Translations under genes and position numbers: made by a program
Source: CAYQMF01 sp964418595
GTDB lineage: Bacteria > Planctomycetota > UBA1135 > UBA2386
Direction: 5' to 3'
Assembly: GCA_964418595.1 (NCBI GenBank)
Contig: CAYQMF010000075.1
Span: 1 to 32,628, forward strand
Length of the DNA: 32,628 nucleotides
Part shown: positions 1-7,625 of the stretch, piece by piece
How the letters are laid out: each line of letters opens with the position of its first letter
Position numbering within the stretch: the stretch's first letter is position 1
Notes under the pieces: model-generated
The model's input: only the letters and a program-made list of their open reading frames with translations
Told to the model about the DNA's origin: nothing
The model's database searches: none

Positions 1-477
1 CGCGCCCGCCGCCTCGCCGCGCCGGCCGCGCCCGCGCCGGCCGGCCGCCGGCGTCACTGCCGGTCGCGTCGCCGCACCGATCCGCTGCAGCGCGCCGTCG
101 TCGGTGCCGAGCCGATACCGCCCATCGCGTGCGTTGAACTCGATCCGCCCGTCGGGCGCGACCTCGACCTGTTCGAGGGGCAGGCGCAGCGGATCGTCGA
201 CCTGCAAGGCCTTGGCCACCGCCGCATGGTCGAACAGCGGCGACCGCGTCGCCTGCGCGGGATCCACCAGGACGAACTCGCGCTGGCCCTCGCCGAAGTC
301 GACCCGATACCAGAAGCGCGGGCCGCCGCCGATCCAGTTCGGCTGCACCTCGGCGCGCGCCACCTTGCCGCGCATGCGCCGGCCCAGCCCATCGGCCCGC
401 TCGTAGTCGGCGCGCGTCCCCTGCGCCGAAAGACCCGCCACCGCTCCGAGGACGACCACCAGCAGCATTCCGCGCAT
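1..477 (-). CDS. Exported S9 (DPP IV-like) peptidase, N-terminal fragment
   Basis: An open frame runs from an ATG at 477 to the left edge without a stop, giving 159 codons, so the gene is truncated by the window. The protein starts with a signal peptide (MRGMLLVVVLGAVAGLSAQ). A segment of the type ADYERADGLGRR follows, then VQPNWIGGGPRFWYRVDFG. This layout resembles the start of the beta-propeller domain of dipeptidyl-peptidase-IV-like prolyl oligopeptidases, where FWYR-type motifs are common. The catalytic domain would lie outside the window. The last visible residues are Arg/Gly/Ala-rich and could be a linker. An alternative start is the Met at codon 4. The gene is divergent from the ImuB-like gene across 72 bp. 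The export signal is clear; the peptidase family is inferred from the N-terminus alone. Confidence 0.6.
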   Translation of the reverse strand, partial: MRGMLLVVVLGAVAGLSAQGTRADYERADGLGRRMRGKVARAEVQPNWIGGGPRFWYRVDFGEGQREFVLVDPAQATRSPLFDHAAVAKALQVDDPLRLPLEQVEVAPDGRIEFNARDGRYRLGTDDGALQRIGAATRPAVTPAAGRRGRGRRGEAAGA

Positions 478-549
478 CGGCGCAGTCTGCCCAGCGGCCG
501 GGCCCCCGGATAGCAGACATTCGTCCCCTTCCTGCCCTACGATCCCGGC

Positions 550-2019
550 ATGTCACCCCCCGCGCGCCCCGCCTGCGCCTGCGTGCCGGCGCTGCCCCTC
601 CAGCTCCTGGTGCGGCAACACCCGGCCTGGCGCGCGCACCCCGTCGCGGTCGTCGCCGAAGACCGGCCGCAGGGCGTCGTGCAGTGGGTGAACGAGCGCG
701 CGCTGCGCCGCCGCATCCTGCCGGGCATGCGCTTCGCCGAGGCACTCGCCCTGGACGCAACCCTGCGCGCCGGCGCCGTCGATCCGCTGCACGTCGTCGC
801 CGCCCTCGACGAACTGGTGGAAGCCCTGCGCGCCTTCTCGCCGACCATCGAGACCAGCGCGCACGAGCCCGGCGTGCTCTGGCTCGACGCACACGGGCTC
901 GACGGGCTGTTCCCCTCCCTCGAGGCGTGGGCGCAGGGCGTGCTCGCCGCGATGCGCGACCTCGCGTTCACCGGCAGCGTCGTGGTCGGCTTCGATCGCT
1001 TCGACACCTACGCGCTCGCGCGCACCCGCCGCGGCGCGCACGTCCTCGCCAACCCGGACGCCGAACGCTGCGCCGCCGACCGCGTGCCGCTGCATCGCAT
1101 CCACCTCGACCCGCACCTGCGCGACACCATGCTGCGGCTCGGAGTGCGCGACGTCGGCGGGCTGCGCAGGCTGCGCCGCGCGGATCTCCACGCGCGCTTC
1201 GCCACCGTCGGCATCGAGACGCCGCTCGCGACGCCACGTCCGGTCGTCGTGCCGGCGCAGGCGCGCCACGACCTCGAACCCGGCACGCACGGCGTCGACC
1301 GCACGGCCCTGCTGTTCCTGGCCAAGCAACGCCTCGCCGAGGTCAGCGCGCTCCTCGCCGCGCGCGGTCAGGCGATCGCCGTGCTGCACCTCGACCTGCA
1401 CCTCGACAAAGGCCAGCGCGCCACGTGCCACGTGCAGCCCGCGACCCCGACCCTCGACGCCGTGCAGCTCATCGAGTTGCTCCGCCTGCGCCTCGAGACC
1501 CTGCCGCTGCCCGGCGAACTCGAGGGCTTCGACCTGCGCGCGGAGCCCGGCACCGCCAGCGCCGAGCAGCTCCAGCTCTTCGGCGCCGGCCGCCACCGCG
1601 ACCTCGCCGCCGGCAACCGCGCGCTCGCCCGCCTGCGCGCCGAGTTCGGCGACGACGCCGTGCAGTGCGCAGACCTCGCCGACGGTCACCTTCCCGAGGC
1701 CCAGGTGCGCTGGGTCCGCTGCCTGCGCCTGCGCCACGCCGACCCCAGGCCCGCGCTCCAGCCGGCCCTCGTGCGTCGCGTCCTCACCCGCCCCCTGGCG
1801 CTCCCGCACCAGCACGCCGGCCCCGACGGCTGGTTCGCCGGCAACCTCAACTTCGGTCCGGTGCAGAACATGTTCGGCCCGCACGTGCTCGCCGGCGGCT
1901 GGTGGCAGCGCGCCGTGCACCGCGACTACCACTTCGCCGAGACCCGCCGCGGCGACCTGCTGTGGATCTTCTACGACCGCGTGCGCCAGCGTTGGTGTTC
2001 GCACGGCGCGGTCGAGTAG
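550..2019 (+). CDS. imuB: ImuB-like inactive Y-family DNA polymerase
   Basis: This 489-residue protein matches the ImuB branch of Y-family polymerases. ImuB has lost catalysis and acts as an adaptor in the ImuA-ImuB-DnaE2 mutasome for SOS mutagenesis. The N-terminal block (ACACVPALPLQLLVRQHP, then AVVAEDRPQG and LPGMRFAEALAL) is the ImuB version of the palm and fingers. It lacks the metal-binding Asp found near the start of active Y polymerases. GVLWLDAHGLDGLF corresponds to the second palm strand. The C-terminus (GPHVLAGGWW, then RDYHFAE, LLWIFYDR and a final SHGAVE) is the typical ImuB tail. The stretch between the helix-hairpin-helix-like region (about residue 205) and the little finger (about 245) looks shorter than usual. 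No ImuA or DnaE2 lies beside it, and no LexA box was recognised. Confidence 0.85.
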   Translation: MSPPARPACACVPALPLQLLVRQHPAWRAHPVAVVAEDRPQGVVQWVNERALRRRILPGMRFAEALALDATLRAGAVDPLHVVAALDELVEALRAFSPTIETSAHEPGVLWLDAHGLDGLFPSLEAWAQGVLAAMRDLAFTGSVVVGFDRFDTYALARTRRGAHVLANPDAERCAADRVPLHRIHLDPHLRDTMLRLGVRDVGGLRRLRRADLHARFATVGIETPLATPRPVVVPAQARHDLEPGTHGVDRTALLFLAKQRLAEVSALLAARGQAIAVLHLDLHLDKGQRATCHVQPATPTLDAVQLIELLRLRLETLPLPGELEGFDLRAEPGTASAEQLQLFGAGRHRDLAAGNRALARLRAEFGDDAVQCADLADGHLPEAQVRWVRCLRLRHADPRPALQPALVRRVLTRPLALPHQHAGPDGWFAGNLNFGPVQNMFGPHVLAGGWWQRAVHRDYHFAETRRGDLLWIFYDRVRQRWCSHGAVE

Positions 2020-2083
2020 TTCGCCGCGCTCGGATTCCCGACTTCGCCGTCCCTTCGACCGTGCGCACTCCGCCGGCACCCAC

Positions 2084-2120
2084 GAGCTGCGAGGTGCAGC
2101 TCCGCCGCCGCGAAGCGGCG
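2084..2120. other. Two back-to-back perfect hairpins between imuB and the next gene
   Basis: The 143-bp gap between imuB and the exported-protein gene holds two adjacent inverted repeats. The first is GAGCTGC (2084-2090) with GCAGCTC (2096-2102), loop GAGGT. The second is CGCCGC (2106-2111) with GCGGCG (2115-2120), loop GAA. Neither is followed by a T-run on either strand, so this is not a classical intrinsic terminator. It may be a 3' end structure for imuB or a 5' leader structure for the gene at 2163. Confidence 0.45.
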
Positions 2121-2162
2121 CCAACGTCCCACCACCGGCGCACTCGCGCCCGGAGTCGAATC

Positions 2163-2810
2163 ATGCGCAGTCTCCTTTCCACCGTCGCGCTCGGCACGCT
2201 TCTCGCCGCTCTCCCCGCCCAGACCCACACCTCGACGATCCAGCAGAACCCCGACGGCACCACCCGCATGACCTTCGAGGTCCGCGGCCCGGCGTTCGGC
2301 GTCGGCATCGTGTTCGGCTCGACCCGCATCACCAACGGGATCCCGCTGCCGCCCTACGGCACGCTGTATCTGGATCCGGCCACCGGCCTCGTGAACCTGT
2401 TCGCGATCCCGATCGGACCCTCGGGCGTCGGCTCGCTGTCGATCGCGATGCCCACCCTGGCTCTCGATGGCCTCATGCTCGCCACGCAGGCGGCCGTCTT
2501 CAGCGCGGGTCGGGTCACGCTCACGAACTGGTCGGCGATCGGCCTGCTCGTCACCCCCAACGACCTCCCCAACGCCGGCACGGCTGCCGCCTACGACGCC
2601 GACACCGACGTGCTGCAGGTGTGGGTGTACGGCCCGCCCGGCACGCGCGTGCAGATCTGGGAGAAGGAAGGCACCCACGTCGTGCGCCTGCGCGACGTCC
2701 AGATCCAGCCCGACGGCTGCTCCATGCAGACCATCCAGAACGTCGACCTGCGCCAGGGCGACGAGATCGTCGTCGACGTCGGCAACAAGACGTACACGTT
2801 CTGCTGGTGA
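2163..2810 (+). CDS. Exported protein of unknown function
   Basis: The 215-residue product starts with a signal peptide (MRSLLSTVALGTLLAALPAQ) and has no membrane segment after it. The start is the ATG at 2163, with GGAG eight bases upstream. The frame stays open far upstream but only as a shadow of imuB. The middle is rich in short Gly/Pro-punctuated beta-strands (for example LMLATQAAVFSAGRVTLTNW). The C-terminal third is more polar, ends in NKTYTFCW and has two Cys. The LATQAAVF-then-TN pattern resembles the C-terminal beta-sandwich found on many planctomycete exported proteins; this is an impression, not a match. The gene is convergent with its right neighbour (18 bp gap). Function unknown. 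Confidence 0.75.
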   Translation: MRSLLSTVALGTLLAALPAQTHTSTIQQNPDGTTRMTFEVRGPAFGVGIVFGSTRITNGIPLPPYGTLYLDPATGLVNLFAIPIGPSGVGSLSIAMPTLALDGLMLATQAAVFSAGRVTLTNWSAIGLLVTPNDLPNAGTAAAYDADTDVLQVWVYGPPGTRVQIWEKEGTHVVRLRDVQIQPDGCSMQTIQNVDLRQGDEIVVDVGNKTYTFCW

Positions 2811-2828
2811 GCGCGCAGGCGTTCCGGG

Positions 2829-4265
2829 TCAGAAGTGCATGCGCAGCGCGTACGACGCGTCGAGGCTGGTGAGCGTGAGGTCGGCGCGGACCCAGTACAC
2901 GTCGAGCGCGGCGCCCAGCACCGGCGAGGGCTGCGCGAAGGGCACCGGGAGCTGCAGCAGGTTCGCGGCCGGCGGCAGGAACAGCGTGAGCGTGGTGATC
3001 GGCAGCGCGCTGCCGGGCAGGTTGAAGAACAGTACTCCGGGCCCGCCGGTGCAACCGACCGGCGGGCAGCCCTGCAGCGAGAGCAGGAACCCGAGCGGCG
3101 TGCGCTGGCTGCCGAGCTGGACGGTGCCCGTGGTCGGGAACGGCCACGGCACCGACGAGGTCTGCGGGCCGCCGAACGCACTTGACCAGATCGGCGGCGG
3201 ACCGATGAACTCCGGATCGAGCGCGCAGATCGCGTCGACGTCGTCGGTGCCGCCGCCGCGCAGGCCGACGCGGCGGGAGACCGGGATGTTGCCGGTGGGC
3301 GTCGCGATCTGGTACACGAACGGCCCGAGCACTGGCGCGGTGCCGTAGATCATGATCGGGTCCGGCAGACCGGTCGTCGTCGAGTAGAGCATCCACCGCG
3401 ACGGCTGCACGCCGAACAGCGGCGCCACCGCGAGCGCGTCGAGATCCGCGCTGGCCGGAAGACCGAGCTGCGCGTGCGTCACGAACGGTCGGATCGGCGT
3501 CCACGTCGCGCCGGTCCAGGTGGTGAACAGCACCGTCGCGCCGCTCGGCGCGCTCGCTCCCCACCAAGCCGCTGGACACGCCGGTACGGTCGCCGACGTG
3601 ACGGAGAAGTAGAACGCCTGCTCCACCTGCATCAGCATCGCGAGCATCCAGCCGCTCGTCGTCGTGTACAGCGGCATGTAGAGATCGTGGGCATCCATGT
3701 TGCCCCGCTGCGGCGTGCAGAAGATCCGGCTCTCGGCGCTGTCGACGGCGAGGTCGATGCCTTCGCGCAAGCCGCCGGTTCCCCGCTGCACCCAGTACGA
3801 GAACAGGTCCGCGGCGTTGCCGTCGACCGCGGGCGCCTCCCACTGCACCGGGCCGAACGCGCCGGCGGTCCCGGGCGTCACCGAGAAGGTCAGCATCGCG
3901 ATCGCCGGCGGCGGCGGCGGATGCAGCACGCCGGCGTTGTCGGCGTGGATGAGGTCGAGGCCGATGGAGATCGCGTCGATGTCGATGTTCGGCGCGACGG
4001 CCGCGCCGACGATGCTCGCGATCCGGAAATCCGGGACCGGCCCGCCACCCGCCGGTGGTCGCACGGGCAGCGCGGTCGTGACGCCGCCGGTCTTCAACCA
4101 GTTCTCGGCGCGGTCGAGGGCGCACGTCGCGCCGTCGACGCCGAGCGCGTGTGCCACGCCCCCGAGCGGCCCGGTGGACTTGGCCGCGACCGCCACCTGG
4201 GCGGTCGCGCTGGAGAGGAGGATCCCGCCCGCGAGGACGAGGGTGCCGAGGCGATCAACGACCAT
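2829..4265 (-). CDS. Exported beta-rich protein, last gene of the sigma/kinase operon
   Basis: A 478-residue protein with an N-terminal signal sequence (about residues 6-23, LGTLVLAGGILLSSATAQ). Its ATG at 4265 lies inside the 3' end of the kinase gene, overlapping by 11 bp in another frame, so translation is probably coupled. The body shows no catalytic motif I recognise. It contains blocks such as FSYWVQRGTGG and DDVDAICALDPEF, which recur in planctomycete exported proteins of unknown function. The C-terminal 100 residues (from about LGSQRTPLGFLLSLQGC) form a Gly/Pro-rich beta domain with a Cys pair (GCPPVGC). Because it shares an operon with a sigma factor and a membrane kinase, it may be the regulated output or a surface partner of that signalling module. 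That is inference. Confidence 0.8.
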   Translation of the reverse strand: MVVDRLGTLVLAGGILLSSATAQVAVAAKSTGPLGGVAHALGVDGATCALDRAENWLKTGGVTTALPVRPPAGGGPVPDFRIASIVGAAVAPNIDIDAISIGLDLIHADNAGVLHPPPPPAIAMLTFSVTPGTAGAFGPVQWEAPAVDGNAADLFSYWVQRGTGGLREGIDLAVDSAESRIFCTPQRGNMDAHDLYMPLYTTTSGWMLAMLMQVEQAFYFSVTSATVPACPAAWWGASAPSGATVLFTTWTGATWTPIRPFVTHAQLGLPASADLDALAVAPLFGVQPSRWMLYSTTTGLPDPIMIYGTAPVLGPFVYQIATPTGNIPVSRRVGLRGGGTDDVDAICALDPEFIGPPPIWSSAFGGPQTSSVPWPFPTTGTVQLGSQRTPLGFLLSLQGCPPVGCTGGPGVLFFNLPGSALPITTLTLFLPPAANLLQLPVPFAQPSPVLGAALDVYWVRADLTLTSLDASYALRMHF

Positions 4266-6828
4266 GGTGTTTCTCGTTGTTGCGTCGCGCGGCCTCGAGG
4301 AGTTCCTCGAAGTCAGCGCGACCGGGGTTCAGTCGGACTGCTTGCTCGAGCAGGATCTCCTTCAGCCGCCGCGCGACATCGGCGGACAAGGGCTTGTCTG
4401 GAGCGATGAGTGTCGCGAGGTTGACCAGATGTGTCGGATCGTCGAGCTGGTCGGTGAAGGGCGTGAGGAAGTGCAGGATCGCGGCGTCGCGATCCTCGTT
4501 CACGATGGCCTCCGCGTATCTCCGCCCCAACGCCGAGCTCGAGTCCTCACCGACCACGGCTACCGCGTGCGCGTAGTGCTCGACCGCGACCTGCGCCGCC
4601 GCGCGCGCGGCCTCGCGGTCGCCGTGGCGCAGCGCCACCAGCGCGCGCTGGATGGCGATGTGGCCGAGGAAGTGGGGCTTCTTCCACGCCCAGCCGCCGC
4701 GCACCTCGTCGGGCAAGCCCTGAGCGCAGGCTTCTGCCTGGTCGAAGCGCTCGCGATCACAGAGCACACGCGCCAGCGTGTGCCGCGTGTTCGCGGCCCA
4801 GGGCTGGACGCGCTGCGCCTCCGCGAGGCACGCCTCCGCCTCCGCCAGCCGGCCCAGCCGATAGAGCACGATGCCCAGGTTGTTGAGCGGCCCGTGCCGG
4901 TCGGGACGGAGCGCCAGTGACTCGCGTAGTGGCGCCTCCGCGTCCGCATAGCGCCCGAGCCCGATGCAGGCTGCGCCCAGCACATGCTGGGTCCGCGCCG
5001 TCTTGCCGTGCAGCCCGGCCAGCACCAGCGCCTCGTCGTACGACTCCTGGAACAACGTCTGGCGCGCTTCACGCTCACGGGTCGTGTCCGCCTGCTGCAG
5101 GAGCACGAGCAGGCGAAGGTCGCGCGCTGGCAGGTAGCGCGCCCCCACCTCTTTCAGGGTCGAGGCCAGCTCGGCAAGCCGGCTGTCGTCGCGCGCGCGC
5201 ATCGTATGGAACGCCGCCACGAACTGATCGACGTCGGTCTGCGGTGCCGGCAGGTCGGCGAGGTTGACGGCGTCGACGCCACGGCGGCTGCTGTCGGCCC
5301 CGCGGTAGCGCGCCGCCACGGCGCGCAAGTACTCGCTCTGCGCGGCCAGCACGTCGAGGTCGGCGGCGGCGCCCGCGTGGTCGCCGTGATCCAGGCGCAG
5401 GGCGGCGCGCAGCATGCGCGTGGGGAGGTCCTCACCCAGGTGGAGGATCGAGTCGAGGAGCGCGAGGGACGCCGTGCGCGATTGCAGGTCCTCGAGCAGG
5501 CGCTGCTCCGGATCGCCCTCGATGGCGAGCAGACCCGGGAGCGTGGCGATCAGATCACGCTGCTGCGTGACGCGATCGCGCTCGCGTGCGTCCGCCCGCG
5601 CGTCGGCGAGCGCCCACACCGTCAACGCGAGGCCCAGGGAGGCTGCCACCGCCGCGCTCGCGAGCGCCTTCGCCGGCCGCCGCCGCACCCGACGCAGCAC
5701 GCGCACCACGGGCGACAGCGGCCGCGCCGCGACCGGACGGTGGTCGAGGAACGCCTCCAGGTCCGCCGCGAGGGCCACCGCCGTCGCATAGCGGCGCCGC
5801 GGATCCGGCTCCATCGCGACGTCGAGGATCGCCTGCAGGTCGCGCGGCAGGCCACGATGCAGTCTCGAGGCGAGCGCCGGCACATCGCTCTGCAGGCGCG
5901 CGAGGACCTCGGCCGGGTCGCCACCAAACGGCGGCTGGCCCGTGAGCAGGTGGTAGAGCGTCGCCCCCAGCGAGTACACGTCCTGCGCTGGCGATGCCGG
6001 CACCGGCCCCGACGCCCGCTCCGGCGGCAGGTACCACGGTGTCCCCAACGCGGCGTGCGTCGCGGTCAGCCCCGCGTCGTCGAGGTTGGCGGCGATCCCG
6101 AAGTCGGCCAGGACCGCACGCCCGTCGCCGTCGAGCAGGACGTTCGACGGCTTGACGTCACGGTGGAAGACCCCGGCCGCATGCGCGGCCGCGAGTCCCT
6201 CGGCGATCTCCATCGCCCATCGCACGAGCAGCCGGAGGTAGCTGCCTTCGCGCCGCAGGGACTCCGGACGCAACCATTCCAGCGAAGCGAACGCCGCCGC
6301 CACTCCACCGCCTTCGCCGGTCGCAGCGGCCGACAGCGCAACCCCCGCCAGCGACTGGCCGGGCAGGAGGTCCATGACGAGGTACATCACGCCGGCACCG
6401 GTCGTGCCGCGATCGTGCACTCCCACGACGTTGGGGTGCCGGATCTTCGCCAGAGCCTCCGCCTCGCGCAGGAACCGCGCGCGTGCGGCGGGCGATGCGA
6501 AGAGACCCGGCTGCAGCAGCTTCACCGCCACGTCGCGCCCGAGATCGCGATCGCGGGCGCGGTACACCGCCCCCATCGCCCCGGCCCCGATGCGCTCGGC
6601 GAGCTGGTACCGATCGGCGAGCAGGGTGCCGACCAGCGGATCGTCGGCGACGCGGCCGACGCCATGCAGCGCGCGCGCGATCGCGAGCCCCTCGCCGACG
6701 GCGGAGGCGAGTTCCGGACGATCGGCACAGAGCGCAGCGACGTCGACGGGTCCGGTCGCCGCGAGCGCCGCTTCGACGTAGCTCGCGACGAGGGCGTCGT
6801 CCGTAGCGTCGCCGGCGCTGCGCGTCAC
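4255..6828 (-). CDS. Membrane Ser/Thr protein kinase with C-terminal TPR-like region
   Basis: 857 residues from a GTG at 6828 whose first bases overlap the sigma-factor stop (GTGA). Residues 1-70 form an Ala-rich N-terminal region. The kinase domain (about 73-360) has all key elements: glycine loop IGAGAMGAVY, Lys in VAVK (about 103), catalytic HRDVKPSN (Asp about 224), DFG (about 242-244) and LPPE. It should therefore be active, in the PknB-like bacterial Hanks family. A basic stretch and one membrane helix (about 388-408, SAAVAASLGLALTVWALADA) follow. About 450 residues of helical repeats come after, including TPR-like units such as LNNLGIVLYRLGRLAEAEA. The kinase would face the cytoplasm and the repeats the periplasm. 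An insert of about 30 residues lies between kinase lobe elements near 165-195. Coupling to the sigma gene suggests control of that sigma factor. Confidence 0.92.
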   Translation of the reverse strand: MTRSAGDATDDALVASYVEAALAATGPVDVAALCADRPELASAVGEGLAIARALHGVGRVADDPLVGTLLADRYQLAERIGAGAMGAVYRARDRDLGRDVAVKLLQPGLFASPAARARFLREAEALAKIRHPNVVGVHDRGTTGAGVMYLVMDLLPGQSLAGVALSAAATGEGGGVAAAFASLEWLRPESLRREGSYLRLLVRWAMEIAEGLAAAHAAGVFHRDVKPSNVLLDGDGRAVLADFGIAANLDDAGLTATHAALGTPWYLPPERASGPVPASPAQDVYSLGATLYHLLTGQPPFGGDPAEVLARLQSDVPALASRLHRGLPRDLQAILDVAMEPDPRRRYATAVALAADLEAFLDHRPVAARPLSPVVRVLRRVRRRPAKALASAAVAASLGLALTVWALADARADARERDRVTQQRDLIATLPGLLAIEGDPEQRLLEDLQSRTASLALLDSILHLGEDLPTRMLRAALRLDHGDHAGAAADLDVLAAQSEYLRAVAARYRGADSSRRGVDAVNLADLPAPQTDVDQFVAAFHTMRARDDSRLAELASTLKEVGARYLPARDLRLLVLLQQADTTREREARQTLFQESYDEALVLAGLHGKTARTQHVLGAACIGLGRYADAEAPLRESLALRPDRHGPLNNLGIVLYRLGRLAEAEACLAEAQRVQPWAANTRHTLARVLCDRERFDQAEACAQGLPDEVRGGWAWKKPHFLGHIAIQRALVALRHGDREAARAAAQVAVEHYAHAVAVVGEDSSSALGRRYAEAIVNEDRDAAILHFLTPFTDQLDDPTHLVNLATLIAPDKPLSADVARRLKEILLEQAVRLNPGRADFEELLEAARRNNEKHHGR

Positions 6829-7466
6829 GCGTCGGCCTCCGCGGTCGCGCCCGCCTCCGTGGAGCCCGGCGGTCGCAGGCCGGCGGCGCGCAGCTTCAAG
6901 GCGAGGCGCGTCTGCGCGCGCAGGAACGCCTTGCGCGCGCTGTTGGCCGAGGCGTAGCCGAGCTGCGCCGCGACCTGCTCGAACTCCGCCTCTTGCACGA
7001 GGCGCGCGTCGAGAAGGTCGCGGTCGCTCACCTCCATCGCCTCCATGGCGGTCCTGAACATCCCGATCTGCTCCGCGAGCGAGGCGCGCAGGAACGGCGA
7101 CGGCTCCGCGCTCCGTCCCTCCAGACCGGCCTCCGCGTCCACGCGTCGCCCTTCGTCCCGCCGCGCCGCCTCGTGGTGGCGCACCGCGTCGATCAGCCGG
7201 TGCGTGATCCCGGCCGCGAGGTACTTCGTGAGCGCCGCCTCGTCGCCGCTGAACGTGCGCAGGCCACGCAGCATCTGCACGAGCACGTCGTGCACGAAGT
7301 CGGCCGTGCTGAACAGCGGCAGCAGCCAACGGTGCTGGCGCCGGAAGCTCCGCTGCAGCTCGCCATGCACCATGCGGCTCACCTGCGGGTAGAGCCTCGC
7401 CACGAGTTCGTCCTGGGCACGCACGTCCCCGGCGACGGCGCGCGCGATCGAGGCGTCTTGGTTCAT
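6825..7466 (-). CDS. ECF-like sigma-70 family factor, kinase-linked
   Basis: 213 residues from the ATG at 7466; an upstream in-frame ATG at 7481 is also possible, and neither has a clear Shine-Dalgarno. The sequence has a sigma region 2-like segment (DELVARLYPQVSRMVHGELQ, then STADFVHDVLVQML and a helix ending LIDAVRHHEAARRDEG). The sigma region 4-like helix-turn-helix is EFEQVAAQLGYASANSARKA. This fits the planctomycete ECF-like sigma families that sit beside Ser/Thr kinases rather than anti-sigma factors. Its TGA overlaps the kinase GTG by four bases, so the two are probably made in a fixed ratio. The 159 bp upstream, before the stop of the 7626 gene, is the likely promoter region of the three-gene operon; no obvious -35/-10 was seen. 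Confidence 0.88.
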   Translation of the reverse strand: MNQDASIARAVAGDVRAQDELVARLYPQVSRMVHGELQRSFRRQHRWLLPLFSTADFVHDVLVQMLRGLRTFSGDEAALTKYLAAGITHRLIDAVRHHEAARRDEGRRVDAEAGLEGRSAEPSPFLRASLAEQIGMFRTAMEAMEVSDRDLLDARLVQEAEFEQVAAQLGYASANSARKAFLRAQTRLALKLRAAGLRPPGSTEAGATAEADA

Positions 7467-7625
7467 GGCAGGCGCCGGCATGGACCCGGCACCAAGCATC
7501 ATGTGTGGCGCGGCGCGTTCCGGCAACCGCACCTGCGACGGCGGCCTGCTGCCCGCCACTCTCGACCTGGCCTGGACTCGTCTTTTCCCCCGTCCCCGGC
7601 AGAATCCGGCGGGGCAAGACGTCGG

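Noticed and set aside
553..2124. Long minus-strand open frame (523 codons) opposite imuB
   Set aside because: It is the antisense shadow of imuB in high-GC sequence, with Glu/Ala/Val/Gly-biased composition and no motif.
6829..7617. One 1120-codon frame from 7617 to 4255 as a single kinase gene
   Set aside because: The upstream part is the sigma-factor gene read in the wrong frame. The kinase proper starts at the GTG at 6828.
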